Shown here: in pieces, positions 42,612-52,745 of the stretch
How the letters are laid out: each line of letters starts with the position of its first letter
Position numbering within the stretch: the first letter of the stretch is position 1
Origin: Rhodoferax antarcticus ANT.BR
Lineage (GTDB): Bacteria > Pseudomonadota > Gammaproteobacteria > Burkholderiales > Burkholderiaceae_C
Assembly: GCF_001938565.1 (NCBI RefSeq)
Contig: NZ_MSYM01000001.1
Coordinates: 186,001 to 250,000 of the forward strand
Length of the DNA: 64,000 bases
Direction of reading: 5' to 3'
The notes under the pieces: generated by a model
Seen by the model: the letters and a program-made list of their open reading frames with translations, nothing else
Database searches by the model: none
Told to the model about the DNA's origin: nothing
Program-made: the position numbers and the translations under genes

Positions 42612-45600
42612 TCACCCCGCCCAGTTCTCCCCCAACGCCTGCGCCTGCTGCAACACCAGCTCCACCGCTGCGTCCTGCAAATCAGGAGGGTATTTGTATT
42701 TGTATTTGCGCAGGATGCGCTTGACCATCAGCCGCAGCTTGGCGCGCACGCTGGTCCGTTCTGACCAGTCCACGCTCAGGTTTTGGCGCAGGTTCTCAGT
42801 CAGCTCATGGGCAATTTTTTTCAGGGTGTCGTCGGTCAGTTCGCGCACCGCTGATTCGTTGGCGGCCAGGGCATCGTAGAAACGCACTTCGTCTTCGCTC
42901 AAACCCAATGTTTCACCACGTGAGGCCGCTTCGCGGAACTTTTTGGCCATCTCGATCAGCTCTTCCATGACCTGCGCGGTTTCGATGCTGCGGTTTTGGT
43001 ATCGCGCAATCACACTGGCCAGCATCTCGGAGAACTTGCGGTTTTGCACCACGTTGCTGGCAAAGCGGCTTTTGATTTCGCCCTCCAGCAGGCGCTCCAG
43101 CAGCTCCACCGCCAGGTTCTTCTCGGGCAGGTCACGCACCTGGGCCAGAAACTCGTCGTCCAGCAAACCGATGTTGGGTTTATCCAGCCCCACGGCATCA
43201 AAAATATCGACCACGCTGTCGGACACCACCGCCTGGCTGATGATCTGCCGAATGGCCAGCTCGCGCTGCTCGTCGGTGCGGCGGGTGGCGGTGGCTTCTT
43301 TCTTGGTCAGGATGACTTTCACACCTTGCAGAAACGCGACTTCTTCGCGCACCACCTTGGCCTCGTCCAGCGTGCAGCACAAGGTAAATGCCTTGCTCAT
43401 GGCCAGCGCCACATCACAGAAGCGCTTTTTGCCGTCCCAACCATTGGCAGATTTCAGACCCAGCACATGATTGGCGGCACCGGCTAATGTTTTGTGGCCG
43501 CCAGTCAGAAAGCCCGAGTAGTCAAAGCGGCACAACATGGCGCGCAGAATGTCCAGCTTCTCCTGCATCAAACTGAAAGCCTCAAAGGCATCCACCGTCG
43601 GGCGGCCTCGGCCCTTGCTGTTGGTGTACTCCTTCATGGCCGCTTTCAACTCACTGCCAATGCCGATGTAGTCCACCACCAGGCCGCCCTGCTTGTCCTT
43701 GAACACGCGGTTGACGCGGGCAATGGCCTGCATCAGGTTGTGGCCCTTCATGGGCTTGTCCACGTACAGGGTGTGCACGCAGGGCGCATCGAAGCCGGTG
43801 AGCCACATGTCGCGCACGATGACCAGGCGCAGCGGGTCGGCAGGGTCTTTGAAGCGCTTTTCCAGCCGTTTCTTGGTCTGGGCGCTGTAGATGTGCGGGC
43901 GCAACAGCGCCTTGTCGCTGGCACTGCCAGTCATGACGATCTTGATGGCACCCTGCTCGGGGTCGGCGTCATGCCAGTTGGGGCGCAGTTTGATGATCTC
44001 GGTGTACAGATGCACGCAAATGTCACGGCTCATGGCCACGACCATGGCTTTGCCGGTCTGGGCTTTGTTGCGTTCCTCAAAGTGGGCTACCAGGTCGGCC
44101 GCCACGCTGGCCACGCGGGGCTCGGCACCTACCACTTTCTCCAGTGCGGCCCAGCGGCTTTTGAGCTTGGCTTGAAAGCTGTCTTCTTCGTCCTCACTCA
44201 GCTCATCGACCTCGTCGTCGAGCAGCGGCAGGTCGGCGTCTTTCAGGCGCAGTTTGGCCAGACGACTCTCATAATAGATCGCCACCGTGGCACCGTCTTC
44301 CTGCGCCTGCTGCATGTCGTACACGTGGATGTAGTCACCAAAAACGGCGCGGGTGTCGCGGTCGGTGCTGCTGACTGGTGTGCCGGTGAAGGCGACAAAG
44401 GTGGCGTGCGGTAGGGCATCGCGCAGGTGTTGGGCATAACCCACTTGATAGCTTTCGACCGGGTAACTTTCCACAACCCCGTCCACGGCATAGGTCGGCG
44501 GCACGAACTCCACCTGATGTGCTGGGGTGGCACCTGCGCCGGTTGCTATGGTAGTTGTAGCTGCTTGCGCAATGGATACGAGGGCTACGGGCGTAATTAA
44601 CGTAAAACCGAAGGCGTTGACGTTGGCGACCGATGGGGCTGGATTGCCGCGTCGCTGCGCTCCTCGCAATGACGAGTCTGGTGCGCTTGCGGTGTTGCCG
44701 CTCTTACGGGTTTTTAGCTTGGCCTCAAAGCCATATTGCGTGCGGTGCGCCTCATCAGCCATCACCACGATGTTGTGGCGGCTTGAGAGCACCGGGAACA
44801 TGTCTTCGTCCTCACCAGGCATGAACTTCTGAATGGTGGCAAACACTATGCCGCCCGAAGGCCGGTTCGCCAGCAGCGTGCGCAGCTCTGTGCGGGTGCG
44901 GGCCTGCACCGGCTGCTCGCGCAACAGGTCTTGCGCCAGGCTGAACACGCCAAACAGCTGGCCGTCCAGGTCGTTACGGTCGGTGATCACGACAATGGTT
45001 GGGTTTTCCATCAGCGGCTCCTGCATCACGCGAGCCGCAAAGCAGGTCATGGTGATGCTTTTGCCGCTGCCCTGGGTGTGCCAGACCACGCCGCCTTTGC
45101 CCCGAATGCCGGGCAGGCTGCCGGGACGTGATGCGTCGATGACGCGCCCAATGGCCAGGCGCACCGCATGAAACTGGTGGTAGCCGGCAATCTTTTTGAC
45201 AATACCGCCATCGTCCTCAAACAGCACAAAGTAGCGCAGGTAGTCCAGCAGATAGGCTGGGGCCAGCACACCGCGCACCAGCGTTTGCAACTCGTTGAAT
45301 TCGCCCAATGGGTCCAGCGTAACGCCGTCAATCGTGCGCCAGGCCATGAAGCGCTCGGGGTTGGCGCTCAGGCTGCCCAGCAGGGCCTCGGTGCCGTCAG
45401 AGATCACCAGCAGCTCGTTGGTCTGGAACACGTCAGGAATCTGCTCTTTGTAGGTCTGAATCTGGTCGTAGGCCTTCCACACATCGGCCTTCTCATCAGC
45501 CGGGTTCTTCAGCTCGATCAGCACCAGCGGCAGGCCGTTAACGAACAGGATGATGTCCGGGCGGCGGGTGTGGTGCGGGCCACGGATTGAAAACTGGTTA

Positions 45601-45974
45601 ACCGCCAGCCACTCGTTGCGCTCCGGTGTGGCCCAGTCGATCAGCCGCACAAAGTCACCGCGTGTCTCGCCGTCTTTTTGGTACTGCACCGGCACGCCGG
45701 TGACCAGCAGGCGGTGAAAGTGCTGGTTGGCGCTCATGAGGGCCGGCATGCCCAAATCCATCACCTGCTTGAACGCATCTTCACGGGCAGCGGTGGGAAT
45801 GGTGGGGTTCAGGCGGTTGATGGCCTCGCGCAAACGCTGCAGCAACAGCACCTGGCGGTAGCTGGTTCGCTCAGGGTGGGGGCCGTCGTGGGCGATGTCA
45901 GGGCCATAAGCGTGGGTGTAGCCCACATCGGCCAGCCAGGCCAGGGCTTCTTGTTCGAGCTGGTCTTCGGTCAT
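42612..45974 (-). CDS. hsdR: Type I restriction enzyme R subunit
   Basis: Motor and nuclease subunit. The 1120-residue protein has the PD-(D/E)xK nuclease ([22 protein letters not shown], in two parts), Walker [27 protein letters not shown] and [15 protein letters not shown]. Between [14 protein letters not shown] and [11 protein letters not shown] there are about 80 extra residues (about 420-500) encoded by two repeats in tandem: the common GGATTGCCGC/GCAATGACG palindrome and a degenerate copy of the dispersed palindrome. The frame stays open. Whether the helicase tolerates it is unknown. Confidence 0.92.
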   Translation of the reverse strand: MTEDQLEQEALAWLADVGYTHAYGPDIAHDGPHPERTSYRQVLLLQRLREAINRLNPTIPTAAREDAFKQVMDLGMPALMSANQHFHRLLVTGVPVQYQKDGETRGDFVRLIDWATPERNEWLAVNQFSIRGPHHTRRPDIILFVNGLPLVLIELKNPADEKADVWKAYDQIQTYKEQIPDVFQTNELLVISDGTEALLGSLSANPERFMAWRTIDGVTLDPLGEFNELQTLVRGVLAPAYLLDYLRYFVLFEDDGGIVKKIAGYHQFHAVRLAIGRVIDASRPGSLPGIRGKGGVVWHTQGSGKSITMTCFAARVMQEPLMENPTIVVITDRNDLDGQLFGVFSLAQDLLREQPVQARTRTELRTLLANRPSGGIVFATIQKFMPGEDEDMFPVLSSRHNIVVMADEAHRTQYGFEAKLKTRKSGNTASAPDSSLRGAQRRGNPAPSVANVNAFGFTLITPVALVSIAQAATTTIATGAGATPAHQVEFVPPTYAVDGVVESYPVESYQVGYAQHLRDALPHATFVAFTGTPVSSTDRDTRAVFGDYIHVYDMQQAQEDGATVAIYYESRLAKLRLKDADLPLLDDEVDELSEDEEDSFQAKLKSRWAALEKVVGAEPRVASVAADLVAHFEERNKAQTGKAMVVAMSRDICVHLYTEIIKLRPNWHDADPEQGAIKIVMTGSASDKALLRPHIYSAQTKKRLEKRFKDPADPLRLVIVRDMWLTGFDAPCVHTLYVDKPMKGHNLMQAIARVNRVFKDKQGGLVVDYIGIGSELKAAMKEYTNSKGRGRPTVDAFEAFSLMQEKLDILRAMLCRFDYSGFLTGGHKTLAGAANHVLGLKSANGWDGKKRFCDVALAMSKAFTLCCTLDEAKVVREEVAFLQGVKVILTKKEATATRRTDEQRELAIRQIISQAVVSDSVVDIFDAVGLDKPNIGLLDDEFLAQVRDLPEKNLAVELLERLLEGEIKSRFASNVVQNRKFSEMLASVIARYQNRSIETAQVMEELIEMAKKFREAASRGETLGLSEDEVRFYDALAANESAVRELTDDTLKKIAHELTENLRQNLSVDWSERTSVRAKLRLMVKRILRKYKYKYPPDLQDAAVELVLQQAQALGENWAG
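44541..44602 (+). repeat. Dispersed palindrome copy m (inside hsdR, degenerate)
   Basis: TTGTAGCTGCTTGCGCAAT, then GGATACGAGGGCTACGGGC. Translated antisense as [19 protein letters not shown]. Confidence 0.6.
44634..44679. repeat. REP-like GGATTGCCGC palindrome inside hsdR
   Basis: GGATTGCCGCGTCGCTGCG followed by CTCCTCGCAATGACGAG is a palindromic repeat I know to be widespread in bacterial genomes. Here it is translated as [12 protein letters not shown] within HsdR. Confidence 0.8.
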
Positions 45975-46048
45975 GAAACTCCCTTAATTTTTCTAGATTC
46001 CTTTGTCGTCGGCTGGCAGACAGTGGCTCAGTGCGCTAAACTGAACGC

Positions 46049-46600
46049 CTAAGTGGATTGGGGGTTCCTGGTCGGCGTCACAGCCTCGGTGGGTTCATCG
46101 GGGCTTTTCGCTTTCTGAGGCGGGTAAATTATCAAACCCACGTTCTCGTAGCCGCTGCCGACCTGCTTGCGCCCGCCGTCGCAGTAAAACTTCCGCTTCA
46201 ACAAGTCAAACGCCTGATTTGCCTGTGCCGGACGAATGTAGTTAAGCCCCACAGGCCGGGCGACCAAGTCAGCCAATTGCAAGCCCGTCAAATTGGTTTT
46301 CTTGTCGGCAAACACGATGTCGAACGGCAGCTGCCGATTGCTTGGGTTGTTACCGTCACAAATGCGCCGGAATTCCAGCTCCAGCTCACGGTCCTCTTTC
46401 TTGCCTCTGCACTCCACCACCACATGGGTTTGCAAATGGTCTTGCTTCTTCTCGGCCAGAAAGCTGCGCAAGGATTCCAGGCAAATGCTCAGAGCAATGT
46501 GATACGGGTTGGATGTTGCGCCTTCACTGCGGCTCAATCGGGTCTTGTCCACCATGCAGGCAATCAGAATGAAATTGCTGGCATCCATGATGGACGACAA
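46049..46600 (-). pseudogene. DUF3800 family protein, N-terminally truncated
   Basis: 183-residue frame with the C-terminal core of DUF3800 proteins (VVVECRGKKEDRELELEF, IVFADKKTNLTGLQLADLVARP, GYENVGLIIYPP). The expected N-terminal DESG motif is missing; the frame begins at MDASNFILIAC inside the mntA-hsdS gene in a different reading frame. It looks like a deletion joined hsdS to this gene. DUF3800 proteins are often found in defence islands; the function is unknown. Confidence 0.75.
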
Positions 46601-47253
46601 GCGGCGCCAAGTTGGGCAACTTCGCCCAGTGGCGCTTCAACCGTCAATACGACGTCACCCTCCTGTGGCAACCCTCGACGCATCCAAGAGTCGTAGTCGT
46701 CCTTTGCAATGAACTCGGTGGGCGTTTCAATTCGCCCGCCTTTTATGATCTTGGCTGTAATCAATGGGATACCAAAGTCAGTCTTGACAGGCGTTTTCCC
46801 TCGGTAATCAATCAACGCGTCGAGGCAGTCTTCGAGCGGCAGTACCGGCCACTCGTAGGTCGGGTTAGCGCAGCGTAACCCGACATCTTCGCCACCCAAC
46901 GCCGACGCCCCATGCAACACCTGTCGGGTGACTTCCTTTGGGCTAACCCGACGTCCGGGTTGCACCGCCACCTTATCCCTCGCGATGACCGCCTGAAACG
47001 CTTTGCTCACACTGCTCCAATCCACCACGTCCACTTTGTAGGGCAGGTCAGAGTCAGAAAATGCTTCTTGCAAATGGCCCATGACCTTAAAGCTCAAGGG
47101 CTGGGATGTCACGATGCACAAATCCAAGTCGGAGTTGTCTTTGGCCGTCCACTTGGCACGCGAACCAAAGACCCAGACCTCCAAACCGGGCACCCAGCGC
47201 TGAAGAATGGACTTCACCAACTCCAGATGGTCTGGGCGAATATCAAGCAGCAT
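46564..47253 (-). CDS. MntA nucleotidyltransferase antitoxin fused to truncated HsdS
   Basis: 229 residues in two unrelated parts. Residues 1-100 are a minimal nucleotidyltransferase with GSRAKWTAKDNSDLD, which fits the MntA motif GSX10DXD exactly. Residues about 135-220 match the first target-recognition domain of a type I specificity subunit (LPLEDCLDALIDYRGKTP, GIPLITAKIIKGGRI, GLPQEGDVVLTVEAPLG). It then ends abruptly in unrelated residues. The linker (VGLRCANPTYE) is encoded by a GGTCGGGTTA/TAACCCGAC palindrome. It is probably a deletion/readthrough product; the MntA half may still work with HepT, while HsdS cannot. It overlaps hepT by 11 bp. Confidence 0.8.
   Translation of the reverse strand: MLLDIRPDHLELVKSILQRWVPGLEVWVFGSRAKWTAKDNSDLDLCIVTSQPLSFKVMGHLQEAFSDSDLPYKVDVVDWSSVSKAFQAVIARDKVAVQPGRRVSPKEVTRQVLHGASALGGEDVGLRCANPTYEWPVLPLEDCLDALIDYRGKTPVKTDFGIPLITAKIIKGGRIETPTEFIAKDDYDSWMRRGLPQEGDVVLTVEAPLGEVAQLGAACRPSWMPAISF
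46857..46960. repeat. GGTCGGGTTA-type palindromic repeats at the mntA-hsdS junction
   Basis: TAGGTCGGGTTAGCGC then AGCGTAACCCGACATC forms a near-perfect hairpin at 46857-46889; a partial second unit (GGGCTAACCCGACGTCC) lies at 46939-46955. This repeat type is common between genes in other bacteria; here it is coding. Confidence 0.75.
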
Positions 47254-47581
47254 GAGGCTTCAGGCGCGCCAGCAAATCATGGGCATCGGGCACAAACGAG
47301 GGTACGTGTGCAAATACTGGCATGGCAATTTCAGAGTCATAAGTGTGCGACGTTCGGTTGCGCGCGTTGACATGACCGATCCAGGCTTCAGCGTCTGCCA
47401 CCAACCCCAGCTTGGCCGCTTCGCGAAACGTGTCTTTACGCGCTGGTGCCTCATCCCTACCAAACACTTCTTTCAACACACGAACCGTGAGTTGCCGTGC
47501 CACGTCCATGGCAATTTCAAAGCATTGAATCACCCCATCACGCACCGGCAATTCGCTTTCGCGCAGGAGATCAGACGTCAC
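47243..47581 (-). CDS. HepT-like HEPN toxin (HI0074 family)
   Basis: 112-residue all-helical protein with RNRTSHTY near residue 80, matching the HepT signature RX4HXY. In characterised HepT/MntA pairs this is the RNase toxin and MntA silences it by adding AMP to the tyrosine. It is directly upstream of, and overlapping, the MntA gene. Its start overlaps the PemK-like stop by 4 bp, so the whole set is cotranscribed. Confidence 0.85.
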   Translation of the reverse strand: MTSDLLRESELPVRDGVIQCFEIAMDVARQLTVRVLKEVFGRDEAPARKDTFREAAKLGLVADAEAWIGHVNARNRTSHTYDSEIAMPVFAHVPSFVPDAHDLLARLKPHAA

Positions 47582-47916
47582 ACCCCGGCCTCAACCAAAT
47601 CCACCACAAAACGAACCACTTGCGCATGTCGTGTTGCGCCAAGCTGCCCGACGGTGCGCTGAAACAGGCTTTCGTTGGCGGTGAACAGTTTATTGGCGCG
47701 TACATAGCTCACGCGCTGCAGGCCGCCTTGGGCAAAGTCCTGCTCGCTAAGCTCAATGGCACCTGTATCGGCGTAGGGGTTGCTGGTGATCTGGCACAGC
47801 ACCCAATCCCCCTTGCCGGCAGAGGCCAGCAGCAGCGCCGGACGCAGCTTATTGGCGGACAAGTCGGAAAAAGGAAAGGGCAGCAGGATTACTTGACGGC
47901 TTGCAAATGTGACCAT
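47578..47916 (-). CDS. PemK/MazF-family toxin
   Basis: 112-residue endoribonuclease-like toxin. It has the fold's signature PFPFSDLSANKLRPALLL near residue 13, VLCQITSNPY and SYVRANKLFT. The reading frame is intact and overlaps the upstream antitoxin by 28 bp. It is part of a toxin-antitoxin module inside the restriction island. Confidence 0.85.
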   Translation of the reverse strand: MVTFASRQVILLPFPFSDLSANKLRPALLLASAGKGDWVLCQITSNPYADTGAIELSEQDFAQGGLQRVSYVRANKLFTANESLFQRTVGQLGATRHAQVVRFVVDLVEAGV

Positions 47917-48119
47917 GCGGCATCCTCCTCGTCTCGCAGCCAGTCTTGCGCCAAGGCCGACTCACTTAAGGACGCACCGCATAGCGCGGTGTCCATGGGG
48001 AGCGGTTCATTGGTGAAGGTCACTAGTACGCGACAGGGTTTGCGCGTGGTGGTGGCGGGCAAGTCCAAAAACTGGAGACTGCCGTTGGGCTGTAAAACAG
48101 CTTCATAGGTGCGCAGCAT
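47889..48119 (-). CDS. Antitoxin of the PemK-like module
   Basis: 76-residue small protein (MLRTYEAVLQPNGSLQFLDL at the N-terminus, acidic RDEEDAAW near the C-terminus) directly upstream of and overlapping the PemK-like gene. No named family is certain, but position, size and overlap are those of an antitoxin. It follows hsdM by 16 bp. Confidence 0.75.
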   Translation of the reverse strand: MLRTYEAVLQPNGSLQFLDLPATTTRKPCRVLVTFTNEPLPMDTALCGASLSESALAQDWLRDEEDAAWSHLQAVK

Positions 48120-48135
48120 GGTTTTCCTTCATGTT

Positions 48136-49740
48136 TCAAAACTCATATCCTAATCCGCCCAGCTTCTGCCGAATCAGCGCATCCAGTTCCGCCCCCTTGG
48201 CCATTTGCTCACCGAGTTTTTCGGTGAGCTGCTGCATCTTGGTGGCGAAGTCGGCATCGTTGTCTTCAACCTCTTGCGCACCCACGTAGCGGCCGGGGGT
48301 GAGTACATGGCCGTGTTGGGCGATCTCGGCAAGCGGGACTGAACGGCAAAACCCCGGAATGTCCACGTAGCCATTGCGTGAGCAGCTACCATTTTCAGAG
48401 TCTCCATCATCAGGCTCGCCGCGCCACGCCGCCACGGTGGCGGCAATGCGTTCAATCACCGCGTCGGTGAACTCGCTCTGCACCCGGCTGATCATGGTCG
48501 CCAGCTGGCGGGCATCGATGAACAGCACCTCGCCTTTGCGGTGGGTTTTTTGCTTGACCAGAAACCACAGGCAGGCTGGAATCTGGGTGTTGAAGAACAA
48601 CTGACCAGGCAGCGCCACCATGACCTCGACCACGTCAGCCTCGACCATGGCAGCGCGTATCTCCCCCTCGCTGTTCTGACTTGAACTCATGCTGCCATTG
48701 GCCAACACAATGCCCGCGCGTCCGGTGGGTTTAAGGTGGTGCAGCATGTGCTGCAGCCAGGCGTAGTTGGCGTTGCCGGGTGGCGGGTCGCCATGCACCC
48801 AGCGCGCATCGCCCGTCAGGCTGCCGTGCCACCAGTCGCTGATGTTGAAGGGCGGGTTGGCCAGGATGAAGTCGGCCCGCAGGTCCGGGTGCTGGTTTTT
48901 GGTGAAGGTGTCGCCCGGTTCACGGCCCAGATTGAAGTCAATGCCGCGAATGGCCAGGTTCATGGCCGCCAGCCGCCAGGTGGTGGGGTTGGCTTCCTGG
49001 CCAAATATGGCCACATCCCCCGTCTTTCCTCCGTGAGCTGCTATGAAGTTTTCAGATTGCACAAACATGCCGCCCGAGCCGCAGCAGGGGTCGTAGACCT
49101 TGCCGGTGTGGGGGCTGAGGATGGCCACCAGGGTTTTGACGATGCTCGCTGGCGTGTAAAACTGCCCACCGCGCTTGCCCTCGGCACTGGCGAACATGCC
49201 CAAAAAGTATTCGTACACCTGGCCCAAAATGTCGCGGGCGGTGCTGGGGTTGTCGCCAAAGCCGATGGTGGAGACCAGGTCAACCAGCTCACCCAGCTTG
49301 CCATCGGGCAATTGGGCGCGGGCGTAGCGCTTGTCCAGAATGCCTTTGAGCTTGGGATTCTCCAGCTCGATGAGGGTCAGGGCATCGTCGATGCGTTTGC
49401 CAATGTCGCTTTGTTTGGCAGCAGCGCGCAAGGCCTCCCAGCGGGCCGGCTCGGGCACCCAGAAGGCGTTGACCTCTGTGTAGTAGTCGCGGTCTTCCAG
49501 CTCGGCTTCAATGTCGCCGGGTTGGGCATCGTGAAAGAAGTACTCGTCGGCCGGGTGGGTCAGGCGCGTGGTGAGCTCGGCGCGGCGGGCGGCGAAGGTG
49601 TCGCTGATGTATTTGACAAAGATGAGGCCGAGCACCAAGTGCTTGTATTCGGCGGCGTCCATGTTGGCCCGCAGCTTATCAGCGGTGGCCCAGAGGGTTT
49701 TCTTGATGCCGTCGATGTGCGCGAAAGTCTGCTCAGCCAT
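48136..49740 (-). CDS. hsdM: Type I restriction-modification methyltransferase subunit
   Basis: N6-adenine methyltransferase subunit. The 534-residue protein has the N-terminal HsdM domain (DGIKKTLWATADKLRANMD), SAM-binding DPCCGSGGMF and catalytic NPPF (ILANPPFNISDWW). It is first in the island, divergent from groESL. It needs an intact HsdS for target recognition, and none is present in this window. Confidence 0.95.
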   Translation of the reverse strand: MAEQTFAHIDGIKKTLWATADKLRANMDAAEYKHLVLGLIFVKYISDTFAARRAELTTRLTHPADEYFFHDAQPGDIEAELEDRDYYTEVNAFWVPEPARWEALRAAAKQSDIGKRIDDALTLIELENPKLKGILDKRYARAQLPDGKLGELVDLVSTIGFGDNPSTARDILGQVYEYFLGMFASAEGKRGGQFYTPASIVKTLVAILSPHTGKVYDPCCGSGGMFVQSENFIAAHGGKTGDVAIFGQEANPTTWRLAAMNLAIRGIDFNLGREPGDTFTKNQHPDLRADFILANPPFNISDWWHGSLTGDARWVHGDPPPGNANYAWLQHMLHHLKPTGRAGIVLANGSMSSSQNSEGEIRAAMVEADVVEVMVALPGQLFFNTQIPACLWFLVKQKTHRKGEVLFIDARQLATMISRVQSEFTDAVIERIAATVAAWRGEPDDGDSENGSCSRNGYVDIPGFCRSVPLAEIAQHGHVLTPGRYVGAQEVEDNDADFATKMQQLTEKLGEQMAKGAELDALIRQKLGGLGYEF

Positions 49741-49886
49741 TGGTTTTTATCTTATCCCTGTGATGATTCCGAATTGCCCAACCACCTGCTGCTGTGGCCT
49801 TGTACGACGGGCAGCGTTCAAGTGGAAAGCGTAACGCATGTATCCGATTGCACTCAAAAAACATACGGCTTTGTGCCGCCGGGCTC

Positions 49887-49914
49887 TTGAAAGCCTGACA
49901 AACGCCCTTATCAT
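49887..49914 (+). promoter_or_regulatory. Promoter of groESL
   Basis: TTGAAA, a 16-bp spacer and TATCAT form a sigma70-type promoter that ends at the first base of CIRCE. CTTGAAA with downstream CCCTTATC may also serve sigma32, though the spacing is short for it. Confidence 0.6.
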
Positions 49915-49940
49915 TAGCACTCGATAGTGATGAGTGCTAA
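49914..49940. promoter_or_regulatory. CIRCE operator (HrcA site) of groESL
   Basis: TTAGCACTC, nine bases, GAGTGCTAA: an exact match to the CIRCE inverted repeat bound by HrcA. It lies about 110 bp before groES. Confidence 0.95.
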
Positions 49941-50050
49941 CAAAGTTAGTTAAAACGTTAGTTAGCGCATTGCTTCAAAACAACGACTGCCAACTCACTT
50001 TGAGTTGTCGTTCTGGTTTTAAACCCCTGTTTCAACACTTAGGAGAACCT

Positions 50051-50344
50051 ATGAAACTTCGTCCCCTGCACGACCGCGTGATTGTCAAGCGCGTAGAAAA
50101 CGAAACCCGCACCGCTTCCGGCATCGTTATTCCAGACAGCGCTGCTGAAAAGCCCGATCAAGGCGAAGTGCTGGCTGTCGGCCCTGGCAAGAAGAACGAC
50201 AAGGGCGAACTTGGGAGCATGAGCGTCAAGGTGGGCGACCGCGTGTTGTTCGGCAAGTACAGCGGCCAGACCGTCAAGGTTGATGGCGACGAACTCCTCG
50301 TGATGAAAGAGGACGATTTGTTCGCTGTGGTCGACAAGTCATAA
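50051..50344 (+). CDS. groES: Co-chaperonin GroES
   Basis: Lid of the GroEL folding chamber. 97 residues from the ATG at 50051, preceded by [26 protein letters not shown], the mobile loop ([20 protein letters not shown]) and [17 protein letters not shown] are canonical. Regulated by the CIRCE site upstream. Confidence 0.97.
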   Translation: MKLRPLHDRVIVKRVENETRTASGIVIPDSAAEKPDQGEVLAVGPGKKNDKGELGSMSVKVGDRVLFGKYSGQTVKVDGDELLVMKEDDLFAVVDKS

Positions 50345-50356
50345 ATCGCTCTTAAA

Positions 50357-52082
<1,726 letters not shown>

Positions 52083-52111
52083 AAAGCTCGTGTAGCGCTC
52101 GCAAAGTGCTC

Positions 52112-52150
52112 AAAGCCCCCGCAGGTGTGAAGCCTGCGGGGGCTTTTTTT
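52112..52150 (+). terminator. Rho-independent terminator after groEL
   Basis: AAAGCCCCCGCAGG and CCTGCGGGGGCTTT form a 14-bp perfect stem around TGTGAAG, followed by a T run. Confidence 0.92.
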
Positions 52151-52201
52151 ATAGCACGCTGCGCTTATGCCATAAGGGCTAGAGGCCTGTTTATTGCTAT
52201 A
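52150..52201 (+). repeat. Dispersed palindrome copy o
   Basis: ATAGCACGCTGCGCTTATG then CCATAAGGGCTAGAGGCC and a TGTTTATTGCTATATG tail, directly after the groEL terminator. Confidence 0.9.
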
Positions 52202-52210
52202 TGCGCGACC

Positions 52211-52732
52211 TCACTTGAACGGTGCGCTGAGCTGAAACATCAGCCCGGCGGTGCCCAAAACATTGACCTGCGCTGACCAGCCGTGCTTGAACTCATAGGC
52301 CAGCGCCGGAATCACAGCGGGCGAAAACCCCTTGTAATTCAGCGGCACTTTGTCCTCATAGGGCTCGCGGTAACCATACAACAGCCCGGCCGTCCATTTG
52401 AAGGACAGGCGCTCCACTCCCAGGATGGACTTGTACACCCCGCCCCAGGGGTAGAGGTAGACCGTGGGCTGGCCAAAAGAGTTGCTGAACAGCGCCAGGC
52501 CATCGAGCTTCTGATTGGCATACTCGCGCTCCAGCCCCACCAAGACGACCGTCTTGTGCTCCGGGTTGTCCGAAAAGTGATGCGTATAGGGGCTGAATTG
52601 CCAGCTCAGAACCTTGTCGCGTGCCAGTTCGGCCATGAAGCCTGGGGCTGGCTGCTTGGCGGTTGCGGCACAACTCAGCTGCGCCACAATCAGCCCGATG
52701 GCTAGGCAGCACACTTTTTTGATAGATAACAT
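52211..52732 (-). CDS. Putative outer-membrane beta-barrel protein, unknown
   Basis: 173 residues from the ATG at 52732, which begins a clean signal peptide (MLSIKKVCCLAIGLIVAQLS); an ATG five codons upstream is also possible. The mature part is rich in alternating aromatic/hydrophobic strands (TVYLYPWGGVYK, FKWTAGLLYGYREPY) and ends in GTAGLMFQLSAPFK, as a small barrel would. I cannot name the family with confidence; a lipid A-modifying barrel such as PagP or PagL is possible. Starts only 13 bp from the divergent hydrolase gene. Confidence 0.6.
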   Translation of the reverse strand: MLSIKKVCCLAIGLIVAQLSCAATAKQPAPGFMAELARDKVLSWQFSPYTHHFSDNPEHKTVVLVGLEREYANQKLDGLALFSNSFGQPTVYLYPWGGVYKSILGVERLSFKWTAGLLYGYREPYEDKVPLNYKGFSPAVIPALAYEFKHGWSAQVNVLGTAGLMFQLSAPFK

Positions 52733-52745
52733 TTTGCAGGTTGGC

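Noticed and set aside
46857..46960. Attachment site or integron-like recombination site at the mntA-hsdS junction
   Set aside because: The palindrome is of a common REP-like type and there is no integrase nearby.
49886..49912. Sigma32 promoter as the main groESL promoter
   Set aside because: CTTGAAA is present, but the distance to CCCTTATC is shorter than usual. The sigma70 reading with CIRCE at the start site is a better fit, so sigma32 is kept only as a possibility.
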